DNA of 64,000 nt from an uncultured Erythrobacter sp. GTDB lineage: Bacteria; Pseudomonadota; Alphaproteobacteria; Sphingomonadales; Sphingomonadaceae. The first letter of the stretch is position 1; each line of letters starts with the position of its first letter. A program made the position numbers and the translations under genes. The DNA lies in assembly GCA_947502305.1 (NCBI GenBank), contig CANMZA010000001.1, forward strand, positions 868,001 to 932,000. The letters run 5' to 3'. The notes beneath the pieces are model-generated. The model was not told where the DNA came from, searched no databases, and saw only the letters and a program-made list of their open reading frames with translations. Positions 10,301-18,362 of the stretch are shown here, one piece after another.

Positions 10301-10881
10301 GCGCGCGGACCTATCAAAGCCTAATGGAAGCGGGCGCGCCAGCGGGCGGGCGCAGCACGGCGGTGATCGCGGCGATGGTGGAAAGCGCGAATAAGGGCCG
10401 CACCAAACGCGGCGCGGAATTTATCCGGGCGGATTTCTCCGATTCTTCGGGGCAATTTTCATCCGCCTGTTTTGAAGAATCCTTGGTCGAGAAATTCCCG
10501 GAATGGGCGGCCAGCGGCGAATGTGTCCTGTTAACGGTGGAACTTGATTCGCCAAATCCGGGCGAGCCGCCGCGATTGACGGTGCGCGGGGCGCGGCCAA
10601 TTTCGGCGGTCACAGGCAGCACGCCGATGATCCTAAAGGCGGATGTCTTGACCGTGGACGCACTGGCTCAGCTGAAATTGGAGCTGGAAACCGCAGACAG
10701 CGCGCCGGGCGAGGTGTTGGTCAGATTGGTGCTGGGCGAAGACGAAGACGCGTATATGCGGCTCGGCACAAGGTTCGTGCTGAACGGGGAATTGGCAGAG
10801 CGGCTCACGGATGCGGAAGGCATTGAAAACGTCGCATTGGAACCGCAGCGTAGCCGGGCGAAGCTGAAATTGGTCGCATGA
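7378..10881 (+). CDS. dnaE: DNA polymerase III alpha subunit (replicative polymerase)
   Basis: A 1167-residue replicative DNA polymerase catalytic subunit. An N-terminal PHP domain (about residues 5-280) is followed by the C-family polymerase core, with catalytic aspartates in MPDFDIDFCETRRGE near residues 397-405 and a third downstream, a helix-hairpin-helix region near 830-900 and a C-terminal OB-fold. The first PHP histidine of the E. coli type (RVHSDYS) is replaced here (RVLSSYS), so metal binding in the PHP domain is probably altered. The DnaE1 type is supported by its length and full domain order. It overlaps the next gene, an HTH membrane protein, by 4 bases. Confidence 0.97.
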   Translation: MAFEPFVPLRVLSSYSLLEGAIDPKASAKLAKDLAFPAIAVCDRNGLYSAVMFAGACKGEGVQPIIGTLLGVAREGADGGKQVDYLPLFAQDEDGYDNLCHLVSRAHLDRPLELDPHVSMADLEGHTDGLIALTGAGEGALTRLIAEEQGPAAEALADNLMRLFPDRLYIELARHGDPVCEKAESALIDMAYARDIPLVATNPASFGEPHMHKAHDAMLCIANSTYVENDDRPTSNAQSFIKSYRMMDELFGDLPEAMANTLVVAQRCAFAPPYRDPILPSLAGDLEGEAKMLAELSRAGLEARLDPYGEMEPEERKSYFDRLDYEIKIIVDMGFPGYFLIVADFIKWAKDQGIPVGPGRGSGAGSIVAWALTITDLDPMRLGLLFERFLNPERVSMPDFDIDFCETRRGEVIRYVQQKYGADHVAQIITFGKLKARAVLRDCGRILQMSYGQVDRLCKMVPNHPTDPWTLPRALNGAADFKKEYANEADVKRLVDLAMQLEGLPRNSSTHAAGVVIGDRPLAQLLPLYRDPRSDMPVTQFDMKHVESSGLVKFDFLGLKTLSVLRKAVDLLELRGITIDLGELPLDDMAVYDMMQAGNTVGVFQLESEGMRRTLKAVKPSNFGDIIALVSLYRPGPMDNIPLFGQRKAGEVAIEYPHPKLEGILAETYGIFVYQEQVMQAAQILAGYSLGDADLLRRAMGKKVQAEMDVQRGRFVEGCKENSQIEARDANELFDLIDKFAGYGFNKSHAAAYALLAYQTGWMKAHYPEEFYAASMCFDLHQSEKLSIFVDDARRYPAERADGTGVEVLPPDINASEARFTVQQTDDGYGVRYALAGIRNVGEKAMEAIVAERKANGKFESLKDFFERLPQGSMNRRQLEGLACAGALDGIEPNRAAVFANADMLLAVADAAIRERESGQTGLFGGADAPVEDVRLKPTEEWSRAEKMAKERENFGFYFSAHPIQQYREVASAQGARTYQSLMEAGAPAGGRSTAVIAAMVESANKGRTKRGAEFIRADFSDSSGQFSSACFEESLVEKFPEWAASGECVLLTVELDSPNPGEPPRLTVRGARPISAVTGSTPMILKADVLTVDALAQLKLELETADSAPGEVLVRLVLGEDEDAYMRLGTRFVLNGELAERLTDAEGIENVALEPQRSRAKLKLVA

Positions 10882-11681
10882 TGAGCGGCGCGCTTTCAGA
10901 ACTGACGGACAAGGAGAAAGAGGCGCTGAGGCTGCTGCTAGCCGGTCATGATGCCAAATCGAGCGCGGCGCAGCTTGATCTATCGGTGCACACAATCAAC
11001 GATCGCCTGCGCGGGGCACGCCGCAAATTGGGTGTGTCGAGCAGCCGCGAGGCCGCAAGAATTTTGGGTGACGCCGAGGGGGAAGACCCACAAAAACATG
11101 TGCACACATCTTTCGGGATAGCCGGCGAAGGGGCTGTCGAAGACACTGCAGACCTCATCAACAAAGCGCCAACGGAGCAGGCTCGCTTCCCTTGGCTCGC
11201 AGGAGGAATGCTCATCATGTCACTTTTTATCGCAGTCGCCATCATCGGGGTCGTTTACACATCGGGTGATGAGGCAAAAGAACCCGCAGCAGCGCAGGTA
11301 ACGCCGTCAGCGATGACGAGCGATGCGGAAAATCCCGAATCCCCCGAATCAAAAGCGAGTGCGAATGTCTTCTTAAGCGCGGTCGATGCTGGCGAATGGC
11401 GCGAAAGCTGGAATATCGCAGGCGAATTCTTCCAAGATGGGAGCAGCGCTGCAGAATGGGCGGAAATCATCGAACCTTTGCGCGGTCCGCTGGGCGAAGT
11501 GGAAGAGCGGCGGCTCGTTTCGGTCCAGAAAACGGCAACGTTGCCCGGCGCGCCAGAGGGCGAATATGAGATCCTGCAATTTCAGACCAAGTTTGCCGGG
11601 CGCAGCGATTTGGCGGTGGAAACGCTGGTCATGCTGAATTCTGCGGATGGCTATAAATTGACGGGATACTTCATCAATTAA
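10878..11681 (+). CDS. Membrane-anchored LuxR-type HTH protein with DUF4019 domain
   Basis: A 267-residue protein with three parts: an N-terminal LuxR/GerE-type helix-turn-helix (about 8-62, including LTDKEKEALRLLLAGHDAKS and SVHTINDRLRGARRKLGV), one transmembrane helix (about 105-128), and an exported C-terminal DUF4019-like domain (about 160-265). The topology predicts a DNA-binding domain inside the cell tethered to a periplasmic sensor or interaction domain. The same architecture recurs in sphingomonads without a known ligand. The start ATG overlaps the dnaE stop as ATGA; a second ATG follows immediately. A regulatory role is inferred from the HTH; the targets are unknown. Confidence 0.83.
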   Translation: MMSGALSELTDKEKEALRLLLAGHDAKSSAAQLDLSVHTINDRLRGARRKLGVSSSREAARILGDAEGEDPQKHVHTSFGIAGEGAVEDTADLINKAPTEQARFPWLAGGMLIMSLFIAVAIIGVVYTSGDEAKEPAAAQVTPSAMTSDAENPESPESKASANVFLSAVDAGEWRESWNIAGEFFQDGSSAAEWAEIIEPLRGPLGEVEERRLVSVQKTATLPGAPEGEYEILQFQTKFAGRSDLAVETLVMLNSADGYKLTGYFIN

Positions 11682-11806
11682 GGTGAGGGCGCGTTAGGGC
11701 GCGCTGCGTGTTTGCGGCGCTTGAGGTGATTGCATTAGCCGCTTTGTCTCGCCATGATCGCCGGTGAAAAGCCCATAAGGGCAAAGAACCGGGAGAATTC
11801 ATAATC

Positions 11807-13417
11807 ATGCAAACTCAAAACCTCGGCGCAATGCAAGATTGGACCATGCGGATCACGCATGTCATCGACCACGCTGCCCGCGAAGCTGGGACACGCGAGA
11901 TCGTCACGCGCTGGGCCGATGGCAATGAGACCCGCACGACATGGGCAGGCATTCGCACCGACGCGCTGAAAATGGCGCAAGCGCTCGAGGCTCTGGGGAT
12001 CAAGCCGGGAGAGCGGGTTGCCAGTCTAGCGATGAACCATTCGCGCCATTTGGTAAGCTGGTATGGTGTCGCCGGGATGGGCGGGGTGCTCCACACTGTA
12101 AACCCGCGCCTGTTCGAGGATCAGCTGGAATATATCGTCGGCCATGCCGAAGACCGCGTGCTGCTGTACGATGCCGCATTTCAGCCAATCGTCGACAAGA
12201 TGAAAGACCGCTGGACCACGGTGGAGCATTACATCTGCTACGATTCCAGCGAACATTCGCAATCATTTGAGGATTGGATCGGTGAGCAAGACGGCGATTA
12301 TCAATGGGCAACCGGCGCGGCGAATGATCCGTGCATGATCTGCTACACCAGCGGCACAACCGGCAATCCCAAGGGCGTGCAATATGAACACGGCTCCACC
12401 GTCCTACACGCCGTCTCTGGGTTGCAGCCTTCGACCTTCAATTTCTCCGGTTCCTCGGTCATGTTGCCGGTTGTGCCGATGTTCCACGCGGCCAGCTGGG
12501 GCTTGCCCTATGCGGGCGCGATGGCGGGGATTAAATTCGTGTTTTCCGCCGTCAACGATCCGGCGGTTCTGCATGAATTGATGCTACGCGAGAAAGTTAC
12601 CGACAGCGCCGGCGTGCCAACCGTTTGGCTGGCGCATTTCCAATATTGCGATGCAGAAGGGATCGATCTGCCGCCACTAAAAGCCGCAACGATTGGCGGC
12701 TCAGCCTGCCCGCGCTTTATGATCGAGCGTCTGATGAAAAACGGCACCCGCGTCCAACATGCCTGGGGCATGACCGAAACCTCGCCGATTGGCACGGTTG
12801 GCGGGCCGACATGGGATTGGGACGAACTGACATTTGAGCAAAAGGTCGACAAAACCGCGATGCAAGGCCGCCCGATTTTCGGCGTGGAACTGCGCACGGT
12901 GGACCTTGACGATATGGCCACCGAATTGCCGCGCGATGGGGTGGTATCTGGCGCCCTGCAAATTCGCGGGCCGTGGATCATCAAACGGTACTTCAAGGCG
13001 GACGAAGACGCGGTTGGCAATGATGGCTGGTTCGATACCGGCGATGTCGGCATCATCCACCCGGATGGCACGTTGCAACTGACCGACCGGACAAAGGACG
13101 TGATCAAATCGGGCGGCGAATGGATCAGCTCGGTCGAATTGGAAAACGCCGCCGTCGGCCATCCGGGCGTGGCAGAGGCCGCCTGTGTGGGCATGTATCA
13201 CCCCAAATGGGATGAGCGCCCAGTTCTGTTCGTGGTCAAGAAAGAAGGCGCGGCGTGCACCGCCGATGATATTGTCGATCACCTAAAACCGTTAATCGCG
13301 AAATGGTGGCTGCCGGATGCGGTGGAATTTGTGGACGATATTCCGCACACGGCGACAGGCAAGATTTCCAAGAAAGACCTGCGCGACCGGTTCTCTGACT
13401 ACAAATTGGAAAGCTGA
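11807..13417 (+). CDS. AMP-forming acyl-CoA synthetase (medium/long-chain fatty acid type)
   Basis: A 536-residue ANL-superfamily ligase that activates a carboxylic acid with ATP and transfers it to coenzyme A. The P-loop is [14 protein letters not shown], with the adenine motif GMTETSPIG, the hinge motif WFDTGDVG near residue 407, and the catalytic lysine in [13 protein letters not shown] at the C-terminus. The sequence style resembles FadD3/AlkK-like enzymes for medium- to long-chain fatty acids. The exact substrate cannot be read from the sequence. It is followed 2 bases later by a DUF1330-like gene starting with GTG, so the two are probably one transcription unit. Confidence 0.93.
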   Translation: MQTQNLGAMQDWTMRITHVIDHAAREAGTREIVTRWADGNETRTTWAGIRTDALKMAQALEALGIKPGERVASLAMNHSRHLVSWYGVAGMGGVLHTVNPRLFEDQLEYIVGHAEDRVLLYDAAFQPIVDKMKDRWTTVEHYICYDSSEHSQSFEDWIGEQDGDYQWATGAANDPCMICYTSGTTGNPKGVQYEHGSTVLHAVSGLQPSTFNFSGSSVMLPVVPMFHAASWGLPYAGAMAGIKFVFSAVNDPAVLHELMLREKVTDSAGVPTVWLAHFQYCDAEGIDLPPLKAATIGGSACPRFMIERLMKNGTRVQHAWGMTETSPIGTVGGPTWDWDELTFEQKVDKTAMQGRPIFGVELRTVDLDDMATELPRDGVVSGALQIRGPWIIKRYFKADEDAVGNDGWFDTGDVGIIHPDGTLQLTDRTKDVIKSGGEWISSVELENAAVGHPGVAEAACVGMYHPKWDERPVLFVVKKEGAACTADDIVDHLKPLIAKWWLPDAVEFVDDIPHTATGKISKKDLRDRFSDYKLES

Positions 13418-13419
13418 GC

Positions 13420-13860
13420 GTGGCCGTTCAATATATCGACCCATCGCCCGCCAATTTTCAGGTGTTCAAAGACCTGCCGCGTGATGAGCCGATCCATATG
13501 CTCAACCTGCTGAGGTTTCGCGACCATGCCGAATATCCGGCGGGGCATGAGCACCACGGCAATGGCTGGAGCGGGCGGCGGGCCTATGAAGAATATGGCA
13601 AAACCTCAGGCCCGATTTTTAGCCGTGTCGGCGGAGAGATCGTGTGGCGCGGCGCGTTTCAGACGATGGTGACGGGACCGGAGCCGGAGGATAAGGTCTG
13701 GCATGACGGCTTTGTCGCGCAATATCCGAATTCGGGGGCGTTTTTTGAAATGATCAAGGATGCGGATTACCAGCTCGCGGTTGTGAACCGGACGGCGGCG
13801 CTGGTGGATAGCCGCCTGATGCGGTTTGCGCCGGGCGAGGTTGGCGGGGGCTTTGGGTGA
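13420..13860 (+). CDS. DUF1330-like small protein
   Basis: A 146-residue cytoplasmic protein. The pattern HMLNLLRFRDHAEYP, then AYEEYGKTSGPIF, GGEIVWRGAF, a D-G-F-x-A-Q-Y-P segment and the C-terminal R-x-A-x-x-D-S-R-L fits the ferredoxin-like alpha/beta barrel DUF1330 family, though it is longer than usual. No reaction is established. The start is GTG at 13420, two bases after the stop of the acyl-CoA synthetase, so co-expression with fatty-acid activation is likely. A role in acyl or aromatic catabolism is only suggested by this neighbour. Confidence 0.75.
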   Translation: MAVQYIDPSPANFQVFKDLPRDEPIHMLNLLRFRDHAEYPAGHEHHGNGWSGRRAYEEYGKTSGPIFSRVGGEIVWRGAFQTMVTGPEPEDKVWHDGFVAQYPNSGAFFEMIKDADYQLAVVNRTAALVDSRLMRFAPGEVGGGFG

Positions 13861-13873
13861 GGGGCAGACTGCG

Positions 13874-14731
13874 TTGAAAAAGCTCGCACTGACGATTGCG
13901 ATGCTCTTCATCGTGGGCGCCGGGTTTCTTGCTGCAACAGCTTGGTATCCGACCCCGAATTATGAGCTAACATCGGCGAGACAGACCTATCCCTTAATGA
14001 CTTGGGATGAATATGAGCAGCGCGCAGCAGACATCGAACCACCCGTCACGCTTGAGGGGACTATTGGCCAAGGTGCAGCCTATTTGTTCGGCGCAGAACA
14101 TTCCAACGATCCATCCCATCCACAATTTCGTGCCTTGGATGCCGCCTATCGCGATTTTGAGCCGACTGTCGTGATCGTAGAGGGCAGACCGAGCTTCCTC
14201 CTGCCGCAATTTATGGACGCGACCGAGAATTACGGGGAATCCGGACGGCTGATTGAATTGGCAAAGCAGGACAATGTACCTGCGTATTCCTGGGAGCTTT
14301 CAAGGGAAGAAGAAGTCGACTTGCTGAAAGCCAAATTCACTGCTCAGCAGACAGCCATTTACCTGCTGATGCGGCCATTCTCTGGCGGGAATTCTGCGTC
14401 AGAGGCTGAACAAGATATGGCGGCTATCATTGATGATAGAGGCCACCGACCGGGGATGGACGGCACCGTCAGCAATTTGGATGAGTTTCAGGCTCTATGG
14501 GATCAGGAATTCAATCAGGGCGAAGATTGGCGCGAGCTAAACGGCATCTACGGAGCTCCCAGCTTTCTCAATGATATGTTTGAATATGGAAACGACATCC
14601 GCGACCAGAAGCTGCTCAATATTGTGCGAGAGCTGACGGAAAAGGATGAACGCGTGATGGTGACAATGGGTTGGTCCCACACGGTGCGGATCGAAGGTGC
14701 ATTTGCAGAAATGCGTGATCAAGGGCGGTAG
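13874..14731 (+). CDS. Membrane-anchored TraB/TIKI-superfamily-like protein
   Basis: A 285-residue protein. I take the TTG at 13874 as start because a GAGGGG site lies about 9 bases upstream and the resulting N-terminus (MKKLALTIAMLFIVGAG) is a clean signal anchor. The mature part shows GAEHSN (G73-x-x-H76), VVIVEGRP (Glu103) and near the end GWSHTVRIEG (G266-x-x-H269). Two GX2H motifs plus an acidic residue in a hydrophobic strand are the hallmark described for the TIKI/TraB/EreA/ChaN superfamily of putative metallohydrolases. The family assignment is by motif only; the rest is unfamiliar. The role is unknown and the location should be periplasmic. Confidence 0.6.
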   Translation: MKKLALTIAMLFIVGAGFLAATAWYPTPNYELTSARQTYPLMTWDEYEQRAADIEPPVTLEGTIGQGAAYLFGAEHSNDPSHPQFRALDAAYRDFEPTVVIVEGRPSFLLPQFMDATENYGESGRLIELAKQDNVPAYSWELSREEEVDLLKAKFTAQQTAIYLLMRPFSGGNSASEAEQDMAAIIDDRGHRPGMDGTVSNLDEFQALWDQEFNQGEDWRELNGIYGAPSFLNDMFEYGNDIRDQKLLNIVRELTEKDERVMVTMGWSHTVRIEGAFAEMRDQGR

Positions 14732-14750
14732 TCACGCTGATCTGCTAAGG

Positions 14751-15848
14751 CTAAAACAACCGCATCTGCCCGCCCAATTCCGGCGGTCTGAACTGCGAGC
14801 AATCCAGTTCAAACCCCGCTTTCCCAACACCAGCGCGCCTACACGCCACCCTAAACCGCGCGCGCAGCAAATCCGCCCATACGCCGCTTGGCCTCATGCG
14901 GGTGCCGAAATTGGGATCATTGTCTTTCCCGCCACGGATACTCCGCACGATGCTCATCACTTTGCCCGCGCGGTCGGGGTAGTGGACGTCTAGCCATTCT
15001 CGGAACAAGGGCGCGACTTCGTGGGGGAGGCGTAGCGGGATCCAGCCCATGCTGCGCACGCCCAGATCGGCGGCGCGGGCCACGATTTCCTCCATAAATT
15101 CATCGGTGATCGCCGGGATGATAGGGGAGATTGAGCAATGGACCTGCACCCCGGCCTCCACCAATCGGCCCAGCGCCGCCATGCGTTTTGCGGGCGCGGC
15201 GCAGCGGGGTTCTAACTTGCCCGACAGGACCGGATCGAGCGAGGTGACGGAGATCGCCACCGCCAGCAATTTGCGCAGCGCCAATTGCTCCAAAAGATCG
15301 AGATCGTGCAAAATGCGGTCGGATTTCGTGGTGATGGTGACGGGGTGGCGGGCCTCTAGGCACACTTCGAGCACTTCGCGGGTGATCCGGTAGGTGCGCT
15401 CTATCGGTTGATAGGGATCGGTGTTGGTGCCCATCGCGATGGCGCGGGGTTTGTAATTGCGCTTCGCCAGTGTTTCGCGCAGCAATTTGGCGGCGCCGGG
15501 TTTGGCGAACAATTTGGTTTCAAAATCCAGCCCCGGCGACAGGTCATGAAAAGCGTGGGTGGGGCGGGCAAAGCAATAGACGCAGCCATGCTCGCATCCC
15601 CGGTATGCGTTGATTGAACGGTCAAACGGAATGTCGGGCGATTTGTTGAAGCTGAGGATGGTCTTGGGGTGTTCTTCGGTGACAGTGGTGCGCAATTTTA
15701 CCGGCGGGCCGTCCTGCGCCGCGAGCGTTTCCATATGGTCGCGCCAATCGCCGTCTGTCTCACGCGCGGCGAGGCCAAAACGGGTGGAGGGCTGGCTAGA
15801 GGCGGCCCCTCTGCCGGGCGTAAAATCGGGGTGTTCTGCGGTGACCAT
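14751..15848 (-). CDS. Radical SAM protein, PA0069/Rv2578c family
   Basis: A 365-residue radical SAM protein. The CxxxCxxC cluster motif is CEHGCVYC in NAYRGCEHGCVYCFARPTH, which also shows the family's RPTH segment. Later segments TNTDPYQPIE, ITTKSDRI and CSISPIIPAI match the spore-photoproduct-lyase-like family often labelled PA0069 family. It binds a 4Fe-4S cluster and SAM to generate a radical, but no substrate is established. It is convergent with the TraB-like gene and lies upstream of nothing obvious: the 144 bases toward moaB hold a dispersed repeat. Confidence 0.9.
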   Translation of the reverse strand: MVTAEHPDFTPGRGAASSQPSTRFGLAARETDGDWRDHMETLAAQDGPPVKLRTTVTEEHPKTILSFNKSPDIPFDRSINAYRGCEHGCVYCFARPTHAFHDLSPGLDFETKLFAKPGAAKLLRETLAKRNYKPRAIAMGTNTDPYQPIERTYRITREVLEVCLEARHPVTITTKSDRILHDLDLLEQLALRKLLAVAISVTSLDPVLSGKLEPRCAAPAKRMAALGRLVEAGVQVHCSISPIIPAITDEFMEEIVARAADLGVRSMGWIPLRLPHEVAPLFREWLDVHYPDRAGKVMSIVRSIRGGKDNDPNFGTRMRPSGVWADLLRARFRVACRRAGVGKAGFELDCSQFRPPELGGQMRLF

Positions 15849-15970
15849 GCGCGGAACAGATATAGAACAAATTGCGCGATGTCACTGGAAATCACTTTCC
15901 TACACAGGGCAAAATGTGCATGCCTTACGGGCGCAAAGAACAGCGATTTAGGGAAAGGAGCAGTTTACAC

Positions 15971-15997
15971 CCTAGACTGTGTGTCAGGTGTGTCAGG
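15971..15997 (+). repeat. 27-bp dispersed repeat, copy A (tandem TGTGTCAGG)
   Basis: The 27-base element contains TGTGTCAGG twice in tandem (15979-15987 and 15988-15996 approximately), preceded by a GAC-containing left flank. An inverted copy with one mismatch lies at 49503-49529. This copy overlaps the stop codon of moaB. Its function is unknown. Confidence 0.8.
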
Positions 15998-16523
15998 CTT
16001 CGCGTAAGCGCGGCATCAATTCGACGAAATTGCAGGGGCGATTGCGGCTGTCGAGTTGTTCAGCGAGGATCCCGTCCCACCCGTCCTTAACCGCGCCGTT
16101 CGATCCGGGCAGGGCGAAGATGTAGGTCCCGCGTGCCACCACCGCGCAGGCGCGCGATTGCACGGTGCTGGTGCCGATGGTCTTGAAACTGAGCCAGCGG
16201 AACAGTTCGCCAAAGCCGGGAATGTCGCGGGCTTGGTCGATGCGGGAAAGGGCCTCGGGTGTGACATCGCGCCCGGTCAGGCCAGTGCCGCCAGTGCTGA
16301 CGATGGCGTCGATTTGCGCATCGTCGATCCAAGCGTCGAATTGGTCGGCAAGCAGGGCGGCATCGTCGCGGATGATCATGCGGGCGGCGAGATTGTGGCC
16401 AGCGGATGTGACCCGCGCGGCGAGGATATCGCCCGACGTGTCATCCGCCGCGGTGCGCGTGTCAGAGACCGTCAGGACGGCGATGTTGATCGGGGTAAAG
16501 CTCTTTGCCTGATCAATCGCCAT
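15993..16523 (-). CDS. moaB: Molybdenum cofactor biosynthesis protein B
   Basis: A 176-residue MoaB/MogA-fold protein. It shows the N-terminal SDTRT motif (VLTVSDTRTAADDTSG), the STGGTGLTGRDVTPEA nucleotide/pterin loop, and FALPGSNGAVKDGWD. These are the molybdopterin-binding motifs of the family, which adenylates molybdopterin before metal insertion. The start ATG has a GGAGA site 7 bases upstream. The stop codon lies inside the 27-bp repeat. The other moa genes are not in the window, so it acts away from its pathway partners. It has no signal sequence and is cytoplasmic. Confidence 0.95.
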   Translation of the reverse strand: MAIDQAKSFTPINIAVLTVSDTRTAADDTSGDILAARVTSAGHNLAARMIIRDDAALLADQFDAWIDDAQIDAIVSTGGTGLTGRDVTPEALSRIDQARDIPGFGELFRWLSFKTIGTSTVQSRACAVVARGTYIFALPGSNGAVKDGWDGILAEQLDSRNRPCNFVELMPRLREA

Positions 16524-16544
16524 CTGCGTCTCCTGCTTAGTGGG

Positions 16545-18362
16545 TTATCGTCCAATACTCGCGCTGCGAGCCGTAGCCATTTGCGGGAATTGTGGCCAGT
16601 GCCCTTGGGCCAAAGCGCGGCGACTGGGTGAGGATACGCCCGCGGCGCGTTCGTACATCCAGTAATTGCGCATCACGATGGAGACATATCCGCGCGTTTC
16701 CCAATAGGGGATCGATTCCATCCAAAGCAGCGGGTCGCCCTGATCGTTGATCTCTGTGTTCCAACGGGTGATCGGGGACAGGCCCGCATTGTAAGCGGCC
16801 ATGATCTTGGGAAGATACCCCTGCGTCGCGGGGCTATCGCGCAGCATCTCAAGATTACGCTGACCAAAGGCGAGGTTCACCTCTGGGTCGTTGAGATTGA
16901 CATAAGAAGCGCGCATGTTGAGGCGCGAGGCGTGTTGGCGCACAGTGATCGGCGTGATCTGCATCAGGCCGCGTGCATTCGCAGAGCTAACGGCACCGGC
17001 GCGGAAGTTCGATTCCTGCAAAGCATGGGCGAAGGCCAGCGCCGGATCCACGCGCCACCCTGTGGTAGGCCGCCAGCGCGCCACGGGGAAACGCAAGGCA
17101 CTGTCGCTTTGCATGCCGTAAGGGGCGTAGTGAGCCATAAACAGCTGCGTCGAGGGCAGGCCCATTTCGCGGGCGAGGCGGGCGATAGAGGCGTAGTCTT
17201 GCGGGCGGCCAATACGGGCCTCATGCCGCAGCACCTCGTCAGCCAGACCCGGACGGTTGATCTGCGTCAGCGCGGCGGCGATCTGAACATTGCGCCGGTC
17301 GCTAATGGCGCTCCAATCGGCGCTGGTGAAGGGCGGAGGCGGGGCGGTTTCAGGCAGCTCAATACCCAGCTGATCAATGGCGAGCATGCCGTACAAAGTC
17401 TCGTCATATCGCGCGGCTGCGGAGAGATGCTGCTGCGCGGCGCCGGGTTCGCGGCACCTCACAAGGGAGCGATGCGCCCAGTAATGCGCGGCGGAGGTTA
17501 GCTCAACATTGCTGGATCGGTCAGCAGCGCGGGCGAAGGATTCACTTGCGAGCGAGCAATAGCCAAGCCGCCACGCGGCGAGACCAGCGACCCACTCGCC
17601 CTCTGCGACCCAAGCGCCGGAGCCTTCGGACACCGTCTCTGCCAAGGCGAGCGCGTTCTGGTCGTCATTCTCAATGTAGAAGCTCCACGCGACGCGTTGG
17701 CGCCATTCTGCACGGGAAGCGGGACTGAGATCGGGGTCGATCTGTTGCAGGATCGCATAGGCGCCAGCAGGATCATCGCTGGTGATGGCATCGAGGATCG
17801 CGCTGCGGGTGCCGGCAGGCATGGTGCCGTCAACGACGCTGCGCGGGCGGATGCGCTTTGATGCCTCTGGTTGGCGGCTGAAACGTTGGACTTGCGGGAA
17901 AGCGGGAAGCTGAGTGACACCGCGCCGTTCGCCTAGCCGCCCGAGCTGCTCGGCCTGCGGTAATGTCACGCCCGTGCTCAACCAGTTGGCGATTTGGTCT
18001 GCTTCGATGCGGGGGCTGTTGGCGTGGGTGTAATACTCAGCCAGCGCGACTTGATGCAGAACACCGCCGCGGCGATCGTTCAATAATTCTTGGACCTTAC
18101 CCCATTCTTCGCGGTCAATCGCGGCAAAGACGCTGCGATAAAAATCTTGATCCGCATTGGACAAGACAGCGGGAATGGCGGCGCTAGTGCTGGAGGAACC
18201 GCTGGCATTGCGGTCATAATGCGCGGCCATGCTGCCGGAAACATCACCGGTTTGCGCCGCTGCGCCAGAGGCTATTGAAAAGGCGCAGATCAAACCCGCT
18301 CCTCCCAAAATCTGGCCGAGCATAGGACGCAATCGCTTTGTCATTGCTAATCGGGCGACCAT
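16545..18362 (-). CDS. Soluble lytic murein transglycosylase (Slt70-like)
   Basis: A 605-residue exported peptidoglycan-cleaving enzyme. After an N-terminal signal peptide (cleavage expected after ASGAAAQ) comes a long alpha-superhelical region, then a C-terminal SLT domain (about residues 440-590) with the catalytic glutamate in ALAFAHALQESNFRAGAVS and the motifs ANARGLMQITP and AYNAG. It cleaves glycan strands with 1,6-anhydro product formation in the periplasm. I chose the ATG at 18362 because a GGAG lies 9 bases upstream; an ATG at 18344 is also possible. It overlaps the end of the UDG-like gene by 16 bases. Confidence 0.92.
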   Translation of the reverse strand: MVARLAMTKRLRPMLGQILGGAGLICAFSIASGAAAQTGDVSGSMAAHYDRNASGSSSTSAAIPAVLSNADQDFYRSVFAAIDREEWGKVQELLNDRRGGVLHQVALAEYYTHANSPRIEADQIANWLSTGVTLPQAEQLGRLGERRGVTQLPAFPQVQRFSRQPEASKRIRPRSVVDGTMPAGTRSAILDAITSDDPAGAYAILQQIDPDLSPASRAEWRQRVAWSFYIENDDQNALALAETVSEGSGAWVAEGEWVAGLAAWRLGYCSLASESFARAADRSSNVELTSAAHYWAHRSLVRCREPGAAQQHLSAAARYDETLYGMLAIDQLGIELPETAPPPPFTSADWSAISDRRNVQIAAALTQINRPGLADEVLRHEARIGRPQDYASIARLAREMGLPSTQLFMAHYAPYGMQSDSALRFPVARWRPTTGWRVDPALAFAHALQESNFRAGAVSSANARGLMQITPITVRQHASRLNMRASYVNLNDPEVNLAFGQRNLEMLRDSPATQGYLPKIMAAYNAGLSPITRWNTEINDQGDPLLWMESIPYWETRGYVSIVMRNYWMYERAAGVSSPSRRALAQGHWPQFPQMATARSASIGR

